Part shown: one piece after another, positions 53,234-62,471 of the stretch | Numbering within the stretch: the stretch's first letter is position 1 | How the letters are laid out: each line of letters begins with the position of its first letter | Source of the DNA: Bartonella sp. HY328 | GTDB lineage: Bacteria; Pseudomonadota; Alphaproteobacteria; Rhizobiales; Rhizobiaceae | Direction: 5' to 3' | Length of the DNA: 64,000 nt | Assembly: GCF_025449335.1 (NCBI RefSeq) | Contig: NZ_CP104884.1 | Coordinates: forward strand, 1 to 64,000 | Notes under the pieces: generated by a model | The model's input: the letters and a program-made list of their open reading frames with translations, nothing else | Databases searched by the model: none | Told to the model about the DNA's origin: nothing | Position numbers and translations under genes: made by a program

Positions 53234-54451
53234 ATGTCAAACTTCTTTGCGCATAAATCTGTTTTTCCTATCGTTGTAGCTGCGGGTGGTATTTACACGG
53301 CACAAAGTGTTGTTGGCGGCCTAACCTTTATGGGCTTGCCTGCCTATCTACGGGCACAAAATATCCCCCTTGATCAGATAGGTGCGGTTTCACTTATCAT
53401 GCTAATTTGGGTTGTTAAATTTTTTTGGTCATCATGGATTGAAAATCTTCGCATTGGACCAAATGGCCAACGCTTTTCACGCCTTATAATAGTTATAGCC
53501 GAATGGGCAACCGTCATTTGCCTGCTAGCTCTTGGCAGCTTTCAAAATATTTCGGTTGTTTTACTTGTCCTTGGCATTATTGCCGCTATTTCAGCAACGG
53601 CTGATATTGCGTGTGATGCTTTTTTAATTGAGCAGTTAAGCGCTAAAAAATATGGCATTGGCAATATTGCCCAAGTTGGCGGTGGCTATTTGGGAATGAT
53701 TTTTGGTGGCGGACTATTTTTATGGATTTGCGATCAATGGGACTGGCAAAAGGGCTGCATTATTTTGGCAGTTTTAATTGCTTTATTATCGCTACCGATG
53801 ATGCTCACCAAAGAACCAGCAGTGATAAATTCAACTCCTTTGCAAAAGCCAAGCTTATTAAAGGCATTAACTAGGCCCAATATGGTTTTAGGGCTTTTTA
53901 TTGTTATTGCTTTTGAAATGGCAGGGCGGATTACACAATCCCTTATTGGCCCATTTTTGGTAGATGCACATATTCCGCTTAGTATGGTGGGGTTAATTAA
54001 TGGCGTCGGCGGCGTTGTTGCTGGTATTAGTGGCGCGTTAGCTGGCGGTGCAATTGCGCAAAGACTTGGAGGCTGCAAAGCCATGCGCCTTGTTGCGGCA
54101 TTGCAAATATTACTGCTTTCTTTAATTGCCTGCCTTGTTTTAAGCCAAGTTTATACGGTGCCATTGATTGTTGGTATTTTCATGCTTGAAAGTGCATTAA
54201 TGGCGGCAGGCTTTGTTACAAGTTATTCGCGCTTGATGCAATTAGTCTCAAAAGACCAACCTGGTGTTGATTTTACCCTTTTTCAAAGCGCAAGTGCACT
54301 CACAGCCGCTATATTTGGGGTAATTTCTGGCTTGCTTGCGCAATATTTTGGCTATGGCGGCTCGTTTCTTTTGGCAGCCTGTTTAGCTTGTTTAACGCCG
54401 TTTATTTTAAAAAAATTAGAAAACCATATCGATAAGGACATGCAATCATGA
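53234..54451 (+). CDS. MFS permease, RhtX/FptX-like siderophore importer
   Basis: A 405-residue MFS protein with about twelve membrane helices. The N-terminal segment GGLTFMGLPAYLRAQNIPLDQ (AmpG/RhtX-like), WVVKFFWSSWIENLR and ATADIACDAFLIEQL resemble the RhtX/FptX branch, which carries iron-siderophores across the inner membrane without an ABC system. The position between a TonB receptor and an AraC regulator supports this. Its end overlaps the next ATG by 4 bp. Confidence 0.75.
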   Translation: MSNFFAHKSVFPIVVAAGGIYTAQSVVGGLTFMGLPAYLRAQNIPLDQIGAVSLIMLIWVVKFFWSSWIENLRIGPNGQRFSRLIIVIAEWATVICLLALGSFQNISVVLLVLGIIAAISATADIACDAFLIEQLSAKKYGIGNIAQVGGGYLGMIFGGGLFLWICDQWDWQKGCIILAVLIALLSLPMMLTKEPAVINSTPLQKPSLLKALTRPNMVLGLFIVIAFEMAGRITQSLIGPFLVDAHIPLSMVGLINGVGGVVAGISGALAGGAIAQRLGGCKAMRLVAALQILLLSLIACLVLSQVYTVPLIVGIFMLESALMAAGFVTSYSRLMQLVSKDQPGVDFTLFQSASALTAAIFGVISGLLAQYFGYGGSFLLAACLACLTPFILKKLENHIDKDMQS

Positions 54452-55626
54452 CAAAACCCCATGCAGTGATTATTGGTGCAGGTGTTGCAGGACTTAGCGC
54501 CGCTTGGTGGCTTAACAAAGCTGGATGGCGCAGTACGATTGTCGAACGTGCCAGCCATTTACGTAGCAAAGGCTATATGATGGGGCTTTCTGGCCTTGGC
54601 TATGAAACGCTCAAAAAAATGGGGCTTTTTGAGCGCTTAAATGCAGTTTCCTATAAAATTGATGAAAATATTTATAAAAATAGCAAAGGTAAAGAAATCT
54701 TGCGCTTGCGCTATCAAGATTTTATCGCTGATTTGCCCTATCTTGCCATTAGACGCAGTGACCTTGTCATGGCGCTTGCGGATATTTTACCCAGTAGTGC
54801 TGATTTACGCCTTAATAGTACTATAGAGGATATTAAAGATAGTTGTGATCGCTATGACGTAAAACTCAATAATGGTGATTGTATAAGCGCGGATATTATT
54901 CTTGGCTGTGATGGTTTTCGCTCCAGTTTACGCCAAAAATATTTTGATCAAAATGACAAATGCCTACAACCGCTTGGCTATTATTTTGCCGTTTATGACA
55001 TTGATCACGCAAAAACCTTTGATCATGATTTTCTCTCTTATGTTGAACCCGCCCACCTTGCCGAATATTATGGCTTGCATGATGGTAACCTTGCTGCGAT
55101 GCATGTTTGGCGCGATAATCGGGAAAATTTGCAAAAAGAAATGGACCCTTATCAAATATTGGCAAAAGTTGCCCAAAATAGCAATCAAGAGGTACGCGAT
55201 TTATTAACCAAAGCACAACAGCAAAAAGCCCCTCTATTGATTGACAGCCTCACCATGGTTGATTTGCCCAAATGGTATAATAAAAATATGCTGTTGCTGG
55301 GAGATGCTGCCCATTGTCTCACTCTCATTTCAGGACAGGGAGCTGGCATGGCTTTAGCCTCAGTAGAAATGCTAAGCAATGCATTGTTGCAATATGGCGA
55401 TATCAACCATGCTTTTGCCCATCACGATCAGCAATTAAGACCTATTATTAATCGTTTGCAGGCGCGAAGTCGCAAAATGGCGCCGATGTTTGTACCTAAT
55501 AACCCCATTACATTCCATTTGCGCAATATTGCACTTAAATTAATGCCTAAATCTTGGTTAGGGCATTATTTCACCAATGCCATCAAGGCGGAAATAGCGC
55601 TAACCCAAAACCAATGCATAAAATAG
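54448..55626 (+). CDS. FAD-dependent monooxygenase-like enzyme of the siderophore operon
   Basis: A 392-residue flavoprotein of the PHBH/UbiH-type group. Seen: the FAD Rossmann motif IIGAGVAGLSAAWWL (about 8-22), the RRSDLVMAL region (about 100-108), ILGCDGFRSSLR (second FAD contact, about 150-161) and LLLGDAAHCLTLISGQGAGMAL (about 284-305). Such enzymes hydroxylate aromatic or similar substrates with NAD(P)H. Translational coupling (ATGA) to the importer suggests it acts on the imported siderophore, perhaps degrading or modifying it to release iron; that is inference. Confidence 0.8.
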   Translation: MTKPHAVIIGAGVAGLSAAWWLNKAGWRSTIVERASHLRSKGYMMGLSGLGYETLKKMGLFERLNAVSYKIDENIYKNSKGKEILRLRYQDFIADLPYLAIRRSDLVMALADILPSSADLRLNSTIEDIKDSCDRYDVKLNNGDCISADIILGCDGFRSSLRQKYFDQNDKCLQPLGYYFAVYDIDHAKTFDHDFLSYVEPAHLAEYYGLHDGNLAAMHVWRDNRENLQKEMDPYQILAKVAQNSNQEVRDLLTKAQQQKAPLLIDSLTMVDLPKWYNKNMLLLGDAAHCLTLISGQGAGMALASVEMLSNALLQYGDINHAFAHHDQQLRPIINRLQARSRKMAPMFVPNNPITFHLRNIALKLMPKSWLGHYFTNAIKAEIALTQNQCIK

Positions 55627-55636
55627 CGTTAAAAGC

Positions 55637-55678
55637 CAAATAAGGGCTATTCAAACATATTTGAATAGCCCTTATTTG
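55637..55678 (+). terminator. Very strong terminator of the siderophore operon
   Basis: CAAATAAGGGCTATTCAAA (55637-55655) is mirrored perfectly at 55660-55678 around a 4-nt loop, followed by TTTTTATTT. It starts 10 bp after the stop. Confidence 0.9.
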
Positions 55679-55829
55679 TTTTTATTTGATCTTATTAAAA
55701 CAGTTAATGAGAACAGCTGGTCATAGCCGTTTGCAGATTATGCTAGATGGAACACGGGTTTTAGCTTGCAACATCCAAAGCTTGTTATAATATTTATGGA
55801 GTTGCAGCACAGTAAAAGCAGTGAGATTT

Positions 55830-55876
55830 TAGAGCGTTTTCCGAAAACCGCTTCACACTATTCGGAAAACGCTCTA
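55830..55876. repeat. Rhizobiales-type intergenic palindrome (REP-like)
   Basis: TAGAGCGTTTTCCGAA (55830-55845) is mirrored by TTCGGAAAACGCTCTA (55861-55876) around AACCGCTTCACACTA. The AGAGCGTTTTCCGAAAA core is a well-known dispersed palindrome in Rhizobium, Mesorhizobium and Brucella relatives. This is the only copy I found in the window. It lies in an otherwise empty stretch (55679-55940). Confidence 0.75.
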
Positions 55877-55940
55877 ATTCAGCCACCGAGTTTCTCCATA
55901 TGATACAAAGGTGCAATTTAGCAGGCTTAGTCAACAGGTT

Positions 55941-56622
55941 TTAATTGTTATTTTTTTTATAAATTCCGCTTAATGAAAACTCGGAGCCAGGTAAGCATTT
56001 ACCTAGATCAATTACTGATAAATACGCACCGTAACGATAGAATTTATATTCACAAATTGGATTTTCGCTCTTTATTTTATATGCCACTATCATATTCTAA
56101 AATTCCATCAGCATTATAATTTCGTAAATTATTGTCATTATTAAACTTAAAAGAACTGGAACCAAACATATGCAATTTTTCATCGATGATCTTCAAATCA
56201 ATATTTAAATAGCGATACTCATCATCAGAAATCCAATTTCCCGATAATTCTTTATCAGCATATTTTCTATTCTTAATTGATGATAAATCCCCCGTCTTTA
56301 CCCAACCAGAGATATATTTGCTGTCATTAATTTTATACATAAAACATGTAAATTTTTTATATTGAATACCGGCTAAAACAACATCATTGGCAATTAGATA
56401 TTTATTTGTAATACAATTATCGGGGCAAGTTTTAGTGTCGTTAATCGAGTTATATATAAATGTTTTTTTGTTTATTCGTTTTAGATCGCCATTATTATTG
56501 TTAACAAATGAGGTTACATCACTACAAATAGACATGATATGTTTATATTGTTTTTCGGTAACTTCTTGCGCATATGTTTCATAAATATTTAAAGTAAAAA
56601 AAAATATTAAAATATATTTCAT
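55941..56622 (-). pseudogene. Secreted protein gene with a 3' frameshift
   Basis: The main frame (56622 to 56077, 181 residues) has a signal peptide (MKYILIFFFTLNIYETYAQ) and a cysteine-bearing mature domain with TCPDNCITNKYL and SGNWISDDEYRYLNID. It ends abruptly at YDSGI-TAA. In the next frame, starting at the same point, coding continues as VAYKIKSENPICEYKFYRYG, then AYLSVIDLGKCLPGSEF and KKNNN to a TAA at 55941-55943. One lost base near 56085 therefore explains both halves of a protein of about 226 residues. The family is unknown. Confidence 0.65.
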
Positions 56623-56815
56623 ATTTTTACCTCTAACCGTTATTTAAAATTTTCAGCTGTGGAAATATATTGTTTATATTTTATTTATAAATCACTATTT
56701 TTAAAATTCTTAACAAAAATGCTTCTTTAATAAAAATTAAAACGTATTTTTCTTTTTCCCATTCATTTTTTCAAATGGTACAAATATTGTGTAAAATACG
56801 GTTTTGTTTTTCGAA

Positions 56816-57038
56816 CTAACAGTTGGCCCCACAATAGGTTTTCAATTCTCTTGTTGTACTAAGCGTAAACGACAGTGAATAATGCTCGCTTTTCCATAAT
56901 TGGTCATAGTGTTTAATGCTTTGATTAATAGCACTTAGTTTACAATTGAATAAATGAAAAAACTCAATACCAAGGTTGAAATTAGCCCCTCCTTGACAAT
57001 CAATAACAAGCGAAAGTTTGACGGCTTTGCTTTTTCAT
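56816..57038 (-). pseudogene. Short gene or remnant with a frameshift near its start
   Basis: Between stops, 57034 to 56819 is open with strong protein character: AVKLSLVIDCQGGANFNLGI, EFFHLFNCKLSAINQSIKHY, DQLWKSEHYSLSFTLSTTRE and ending TYCGANC. It has no start of its own. An ATG at 57038-57036 precedes a run of five A and would join the frame if one A were removed (MKSKAVKLS). The rest of the gap (56623-56815) is AT-rich without features. I do not recognise the family; it could be the tail of a longer lost gene. Confidence 0.45.
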
Positions 57039-57110
57039 GCGGCAACATTTAGAAAATCTCACAAATAATAAAAAACTAAAATACCTTGCAAAACGAATGA
57101 GATTGAGGTT

Positions 57111-57887
57111 CTAGTCTACTTTACTTTTGTCTATTGGCTCGATACTCGCTTCAAGAAATTCTTTTGTATAAGGCATTTTTGCGCGTGAATGGCGGATATC
57201 ATCATTTGAAAGCTCCTCAAGTATAACGCCATGATGCATAATGCCTGCATTGTCACAAATATGGGCAATAACGGCAAGATCATGGGAAACCATTAGATAA
57301 GTCAATTTCTTTTCTTCACGCAATGTTTTTAAAAGATTGAGAATTTCAGCTTGAACCGAAACATCAAGTGCCGAAGTCGGCTCATCAAGAAGTAAAACTT
57401 CCGGCTCAATAATAAGAGCTCGCGCAATAGCAATACGCTGTCTTTGGCCGCCAGAAAGCTCATGAGGATAGCGATATAGAAAAGCCGGCCCTAATCCCAC
57501 GGCAGTAAGCGCATCCATAACTCTTTCTTCATGCTTGTCCATTTTATGGATAGTCAATGCTTCTGATAAAACCGAATGAACCATTTTACGGGGATGTAAT
57601 GATGCATATGGATCTTGAAACACCATCTGGATACGCCGTAAAAAACCTTTATCCTTTTGATGAGGAACGATTTTACCATTAAGCCTATAAGTACCACTAT
57701 AATCAGGAATGAGACCTGCCATTGCGCGTAATATAGTTGATTTGCCGCAGCCAGATTCCCCGATCAAGCCGTAGGATTCACCACGGCCAATCGAAAAACT
57801 AACATTATGAACAACTTGGACCAAGTTGCTACCATAGCCAAAACTCACGGATAAATCGGTAATATCGATCAGTTTGCTATTTTCCAT
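57111..57887 (-). CDS. Peptide ABC transporter ATP-binding protein (DppF-like)
   Basis: A 258-residue ATPase. Walker A is GESGCGKST (about 43-51), the Q-loop lies in IQMVFQDPYASLHPR (about 86-100), the ABC signature is LSGGQRQRIAIARAL (about 142-156), Walker B is LLLDEPTSALD (about 163-173) and the H-loop is MVSHDLAVI (about 197-205). It powers peptide import with the DppD-like subunit. The ATG overlaps the stop of the upstream gene by one base (TAATG). It is the last gene of the operon. Confidence 0.93.
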   Translation of the reverse strand: MENSKLIDITDLSVSFGYGSNLVQVVHNVSFSIGRGESYGLIGESGCGKSTILRAMAGLIPDYSGTYRLNGKIVPHQKDKGFLRRIQMVFQDPYASLHPRKMVHSVLSEALTIHKMDKHEERVMDALTAVGLGPAFLYRYPHELSGGQRQRIAIARALIIEPEVLLLDEPTSALDVSVQAEILNLLKTLREEKKLTYLMVSHDLAVIAHICDNAGIMHHGVILEELSNDDIRHSRAKMPYTKEFLEASIEPIDKSKVD

Positions 57888-58759
57888 TAATAAACTCCTT
57901 CAACGCCGTTGACGAAAGTTGGACCATTAATCCATGATGGATCCCGTTGAGGGACAACCAAACGATCGACCGGATGGTCAAGACGTGGCAGGCTGGCAAG
58001 CAAAGCTCGCGTATAGGGGTGTTTGGCATTGTTTAATTGGTTTGCAGGTAAATCCTCCATAATACGGCCAGCATACATTACCAACACGCGATCACAAAAA
58101 TCAGCAACCATATTAAGATCATGGCTGATAAATATTAACCCCATGCCTGAACGGGTTACCAGCTCGTCTAAAACAGTAAGAACCTGTCTTCTCACCGTAA
58201 CATCCAATGCCGAAGTTGGCTCATCGGCGATAATTAAATCTGGTTGCGGGATTAGCATCATGGCAATCATTACCCGTTGCCCCATTCCGCCAGAAATTTC
58301 ATGCGGATAAAGTTTTACAACATGTTCCGGATTACGAATATGTACCGAATTGAGCATTGCGATCGTCTTATCCATCGCGTCTTTTTTCGAAACCTTATAA
58401 TGCATACGATAGGCTTCAATAATCTGATCGCCAATCCGCATTAATGGGTTGAGTGAATATTTAGGATCTTGCAATATCATCGATATGCGCTTACCGCGGA
58501 TAGAACGCATTTGCCTTTCACTCATGGCCAATAAATCTATATCGTCAAATTGCATTTTATCTGCACTAACTTTTGCAATCTTTGGATTTAGCTTTAGTAA
58601 TGAGCGGCCAGTCATGGATTTTCCAGACCCGGACTCGCCAACTATGCCAATTTTTTCTTTGCCAAACGCAAAACTAACACCACGCACAACTTCAATTGGT
58701 CCACCAACAGATGGAAAGCTAATGCGTAAATTTTTAATTTCGAGAAGATTTTTATCCAT
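57887..58759 (-). CDS. Peptide ABC transporter ATP-binding protein (DppD-like)
   Basis: A 290-residue ATPase started at MDKNLLEIKNLRIS (58759), which overlaps the permease stop by 8 bp; the longer open frame lies inside the permease gene. Walker A GESGSGKSM (about 40-48), SMILQDPKYSLNP Q-loop, signature ISGGMGQRVMIAMML (about 150-164), Walker B LIIADEPTSALD and the ISHDLNMV H-loop are present. The signature has GGMGQR where GGMRQR is usual. The C-terminal oligopeptide extension (HPYTRALLASLPRLD) fits the Opp/Dpp family. Confidence 0.92.
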   Translation of the reverse strand: MDKNLLEIKNLRISFPSVGGPIEVVRGVSFAFGKEKIGIVGESGSGKSMTGRSLLKLNPKIAKVSADKMQFDDIDLLAMSERQMRSIRGKRISMILQDPKYSLNPLMRIGDQIIEAYRMHYKVSKKDAMDKTIAMLNSVHIRNPEHVVKLYPHEISGGMGQRVMIAMMLIPQPDLIIADEPTSALDVTVRRQVLTVLDELVTRSGMGLIFISHDLNMVADFCDRVLVMYAGRIMEDLPANQLNNAKHPYTRALLASLPRLDHPVDRLVVPQRDPSWINGPTFVNGVEGVY

Positions 58760-59678
58760 TGCGTGGATCCAATATATCACGAAGACCATCGCCCAAAAGA
58801 TTAAAGGCAAGACTAGTCAATAAAATTGCACAACCTGGAATTGCTGCAAGCCACCAACTCGTCATCATAAATTCACGGCCAGTGGATAGCATTGCACCCC
58901 ATTCAGGGCTGGGTGGCTGTGCGCCTAAGCCCAAAAAGCCTAAGCCTGCAGCGGTCAAAATAATTGCCGACATATTAAGCGTTAACCGTACAACCACTGA
59001 TGGGATACACATAGGTGCAACATGATTAAGAATAATCCTAAGCGGTGATGCACCAAGAAGTCTTACGGCTGAAACATAGTCAGATGAACGAATGGTCAAT
59101 GTTTCAGCACGTGCGAGGCGAGCAATTGGTGGCCATGCCGCCAAGGATATGGCCATAACTGCATTTTCGATGCCGGGGCCTAAAGCTGCGGCAAAGGCCA
59201 AAGCAAGAACAAGGCTTGGAAAAGCAAGGAAAATATCGACTATACGCATAAGCACAACATCAACCCAACCACCAAAATAACCTGATGTTGCGCCAATTAT
59301 AAGTCCAATCGGCCCAACGATAATTGTCGTGAGTGCAACAATGTAAAGGGTTATGCGCGCACCAAATACAAGTCTGCTAAATATATCGCGTCCCAATTCA
59401 TCGGTACCAAAAAAATGCGCCGTTGAAGGTGGCTGCAAGCGCATTGCAAGGTCTGTTGTCGTGGTATCATGGGTTGCAATCCAAGGCGCAAAAATTGCAA
59501 CCAATATAATCAGCATAATAATGAAAAAGCCAAATAAGGCCGAAAGATTGCTACAAAATCTTAAAATAGAACGATAAGATTTTTGAACATGGGATTGTAA
59601 TGCCGATTGAGGTACAGGCACATTCAACCAAGCATAAAGCGATTTTTTTTCTAACTTATTATCATTAATCGATGTCAT
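58752..59678 (-). CDS. Peptide ABC transporter permease (DppC-like)
   Basis: A 308-residue inner-membrane permease with an N-terminal helix (about 38-60) and a BPD transmembrane domain. The EAA-type coupling loop is in SAVRLLGASPLRIILNHVAP (about 202-221), with FGTDELGRDIFSRLVFGAR (about 90-108), a hallmark of Opp/Dpp C subunits. LGLGAQPPSPEWGAML near the C-terminus is also typical. It lies 2 bp after the DppB-like gene. Confidence 0.93.
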   Translation of the reverse strand: MTSINDNKLEKKSLYAWLNVPVPQSALQSHVQKSYRSILRFCSNLSALFGFFIIMLIILVAIFAPWIATHDTTTTDLAMRLQPPSTAHFFGTDELGRDIFSRLVFGARITLYIVALTTIIVGPIGLIIGATSGYFGGWVDVVLMRIVDIFLAFPSLVLALAFAAALGPGIENAVMAISLAAWPPIARLARAETLTIRSSDYVSAVRLLGASPLRIILNHVAPMCIPSVVVRLTLNMSAIILTAAGLGFLGLGAQPPSPEWGAMLSTGREFMMTSWWLAAIPGCAILLTSLAFNLLGDGLRDILDPRNG

Positions 59679-59680
59679 GA

Positions 59681-60754
59681 TTAGCGTGTCCTCGGGTCAA
59701 AAATGCGATAAAGCAAATCACAAAGCAGATTAATGGCCACAAATGATATGCCGACGATTAATGTACAGCCAATAACCGCGTTCATATCTCCTGCTAACAG
59801 TGCATTTGTTAGATAACGACCAAATCCGGGCCAAGCAAAAACTGTTTCGGTTAACACCGCGCCTTCCAGCAAAAAGGCGTAAGATAAAGCGACAACAGTG
59901 ATAATTTGCACACCAGCATTACGAAAGGCGTGAAACCAAACGGTACGCGCCCATGATAGGCCTTTTACACGGGCAGTGATGATATATTCTTGATTGAGTT
60001 GCTCGATCATAAAACCGCGCGTCATACGGCTAATATAGGCCATAGCGCCGAAAGCGAGGATAAGGGCTGGCATGATAATATGGCTAAACGCATTACGAAA
60101 AGCCTCCCATTGCCCCTGCATGGCCGTGTCTAACAAAATAAATCCGGTTTTAGGTTCAAAAGAATATTCATATAAGAAATCTATCCTACCCGGCCCCCCT
60201 ATCCAGCCAAGAATTGCATAAAACAATAATAAAGCCATCAATCCAAGCCAAAAATTTGGCGTTGAATAACCAATAAGTGTAAAAAATCGGACAAAATAAT
60301 CGATGAATGAATTTCGATACATTGCCGATAATACACCAAAGGGAATACCAAGTCCCGTACCTATGATAATTGCAACCGTTGCCAGTTCAATGGTCGCAGG
60401 AAACACTCGCGCAATATCAACAAGAACAGGGCGACCAGAAGTTAAAGCATTACCAAAATCCAAGACACAGATATTTTTGATATAGTTCCAATATTGCACA
60501 ATGAGCGGCTGATCGAGCCCAAGCCTTTTATACATGGTATCATAGGCTTCTTGGGTGGCATTATCACCAATAATGGCGATAACAGGGTCAAGGGGCAAAA
60601 GTCGGCCGATAAAAAAAGTAATTGTTATCAGCCCCAATAATGTTATCAAAATAGAAACAAAAAGTTTGAGCACTTTTAATAGATAGGACTGTAATTTAGA
60701 ATTTACTTTTTTAGGCGATTGTTCTTGTATTGATGGCGTGGTGATGGATGTCAT
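59681..60754 (-). CDS. Peptide ABC transporter permease (DppB-like)
   Basis: A 357-residue permease with six or so helices. I start at MTSITTPSIQEQ (60754) because GGAG lies 9 nt before it; an ATG 15 nt upstream contains that site. Typical B-subunit features: FIGRLLPLDPVIAI..DNATQEAYDTMYKRLGLDQPLIVQYW in the first periplasmic loop, EYIITARVKGLSWARTVWFH (coupling loop) and LEGAVLTETVFAWPGFGRYL. It has an unusually long cytosolic N-terminus (about 30 residues before the first helix). Confidence 0.92.
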   Translation of the reverse strand: MTSITTPSIQEQSPKKVNSKLQSYLLKVLKLFVSILITLLGLITITFFIGRLLPLDPVIAIIGDNATQEAYDTMYKRLGLDQPLIVQYWNYIKNICVLDFGNALTSGRPVLVDIARVFPATIELATVAIIIGTGLGIPFGVLSAMYRNSFIDYFVRFFTLIGYSTPNFWLGLMALLLFYAILGWIGGPGRIDFLYEYSFEPKTGFILLDTAMQGQWEAFRNAFSHIIMPALILAFGAMAYISRMTRGFMIEQLNQEYIITARVKGLSWARTVWFHAFRNAGVQIITVVALSYAFLLEGAVLTETVFAWPGFGRYLTNALLAGDMNAVIGCTLIVGISFVAINLLCDLLYRIFDPRTR

Positions 60755-60834
60755 TATAAAATTCTCCATTCGGGATATAAAGACAAAAACCTGATATTTT
60801 TGCCTTTATGGTGATTTACAACAACGAAATAGCC

Positions 60835-62439
60835 CTATTTTTCAGCCATATCATAATAAACTTGGTATCCGGTCCATGTCCAATTTTTAAGTCTTTTATT
60901 GACCCCTGCCAAATAATAGGTTTGAAACAAATAGGCCATAGGGCCATGCTCAAACATATATCGTTGGATTTCATGGTAGTCTTCGCCACGTTTTTTGGGA
61001 TCAGTTTCAAATAATGCCTTATTGACCATTTTATTGGCTTCTTCATCATAATATCCAACACGCCATGACACATACATATTTTGCTTTTGTGTATAGGTCG
61101 CGTCTGGATTAAAAACATGTCGCGACGAATTAGCATGGCCGTCTGGCGCACTGGACTGCCAGCCCATAATGGCGGTATCAAATTCGCCGCCGCGTGTGCG
61201 ACTGAGCAATTGTGCTTGAGCCATTCGTTCAATTTTCAAATTAATGCCAATTTTTTTGGCGTTATCTTGTATTGATTGGGCAACAGGTGTCATATAAGGC
61301 AAGCTGCCAATGAGAAAATTGGCATCAAAACCATTTGGATAGCCAGCCTCGGTAATTAATTGTTTTGCCTTTTCTAAATCAAGCTTGAATGGCTCGCCTT
61401 CGCTTTCATCCAAGGCACCAAATGTTTGCAAAGGCAAATAGCTTGCCCGCGGAATGGCTATGCCATTTAAAATGGTTTTACCGAGCGTGTCATAATCAAT
61501 AAGATAGCGAAATGCCAATCTTACTTTTTCATTGGCCAAAATAGGGTTTTTATTATTGATCATAATATAAACCATTTGTGGCCGTAAGGTTCGTTCTATA
61601 TTAACATTGCCTTTTTTCTCTAAATCAAGAATATCTTCGGCCGATAAATCCCGTGCGACATCAATATCGCCTTTTTCAAGCAGAAGACGCTGTGTGCCGG
61701 ATTCTGAAACATGTTTAATAAACACTTGTTTAAGTTTTGGAGCTTTTCCCCAATAATGGTCACTTGCTTGCAATAAGACCACTTCGCTTGGGTTCCATCG
61801 CATTAATTTATAAGGTCCAACACAAGCGGTATGGGTTGTAAGATATTTATTCCCCATATCCCCATCCATTGCATTTTTTTCTAATGTTTGGCGGTCAAGT
61901 AAATAGGTAACGCGATTGGCACCAATTGCACTTAGTATAAGATCAATAGGATAAGGATCGACAAGCTTTATTACCAATGTATGATCATCAGGCGCACTCA
62001 CCAATTCATCAATATTATCTTTGGTAAAGCCATATTCTGTCAAAGTGGCCGCATTACCAAGGCCAAGTTTGACAACACGTTGAATAGACCATGCATAATC
62101 AGCTGCGGTTGCAACACGGCCATCATCAAATTTCAAATTATCACGCAAATGAAATGTCAAGGTCTTAGCATCATCGGAAATATCCCATGATTGCGCTAGG
62201 GCAGGTAAAACATTTGTCGGATCTTTGGGGTCAAATTGCACCAAAGCATCACAGGTATTTTGCAATATTTCTGCCGTAACTACTTCAACCGTTTGAGCAG
62301 GGTCAAAAGAGCTAATTGCATCAATATTCCAAGCCATAATTAATGCATTTGGCGGGGTTTGTGCTTGTAGCGGTGAGCCAGATGACAAAGTTAATCCAGT
62401 CATAGTGGCAAGAGCTAGAAAATGATTTAATTTAGACAT
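60835..62439 (-). CDS. Peptide ABC transporter substrate-binding protein, copy 1
   Basis: A 534-residue periplasmic receptor of the SBP_bac_5 family. The start MSKLNHFLALAT (62439) has GGGAGG 5 nt upstream. A signal peptide ends near PLQAQTPP. Family features include LAQSWDISDDAKTLTFHLRD (about 85-104), the FDDGRVATAADYAWSIQRV block and the YPNGFDANFLIGSLPYMTP segment. It is clearly a paralogue of the next gene upstream (62472). It is 80 bp before the permease genes and is the nearest receptor to them. Confidence 0.92.
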   Translation of the reverse strand: MSKLNHFLALATMTGLTLSSGSPLQAQTPPNALIMAWNIDAISSFDPAQTVEVVTAEILQNTCDALVQFDPKDPTNVLPALAQSWDISDDAKTLTFHLRDNLKFDDGRVATAADYAWSIQRVVKLGLGNAATLTEYGFTKDNIDELVSAPDDHTLVIKLVDPYPIDLILSAIGANRVTYLLDRQTLEKNAMDGDMGNKYLTTHTACVGPYKLMRWNPSEVVLLQASDHYWGKAPKLKQVFIKHVSESGTQRLLLEKGDIDVARDLSAEDILDLEKKGNVNIERTLRPQMVYIMINNKNPILANEKVRLAFRYLIDYDTLGKTILNGIAIPRASYLPLQTFGALDESEGEPFKLDLEKAKQLITEAGYPNGFDANFLIGSLPYMTPVAQSIQDNAKKIGINLKIERMAQAQLLSRTRGGEFDTAIMGWQSSAPDGHANSSRHVFNPDATYTQKQNMYVSWRVGYYDEEANKMVNKALFETDPKKRGEDYHEIQRYMFEHGPMAYLFQTYYLAGVNKRLKNWTWTGYQVYYDMAEK

Positions 62440-62471
62440 GAGGCCTCCCATTATTATCCTGACGATAATTG

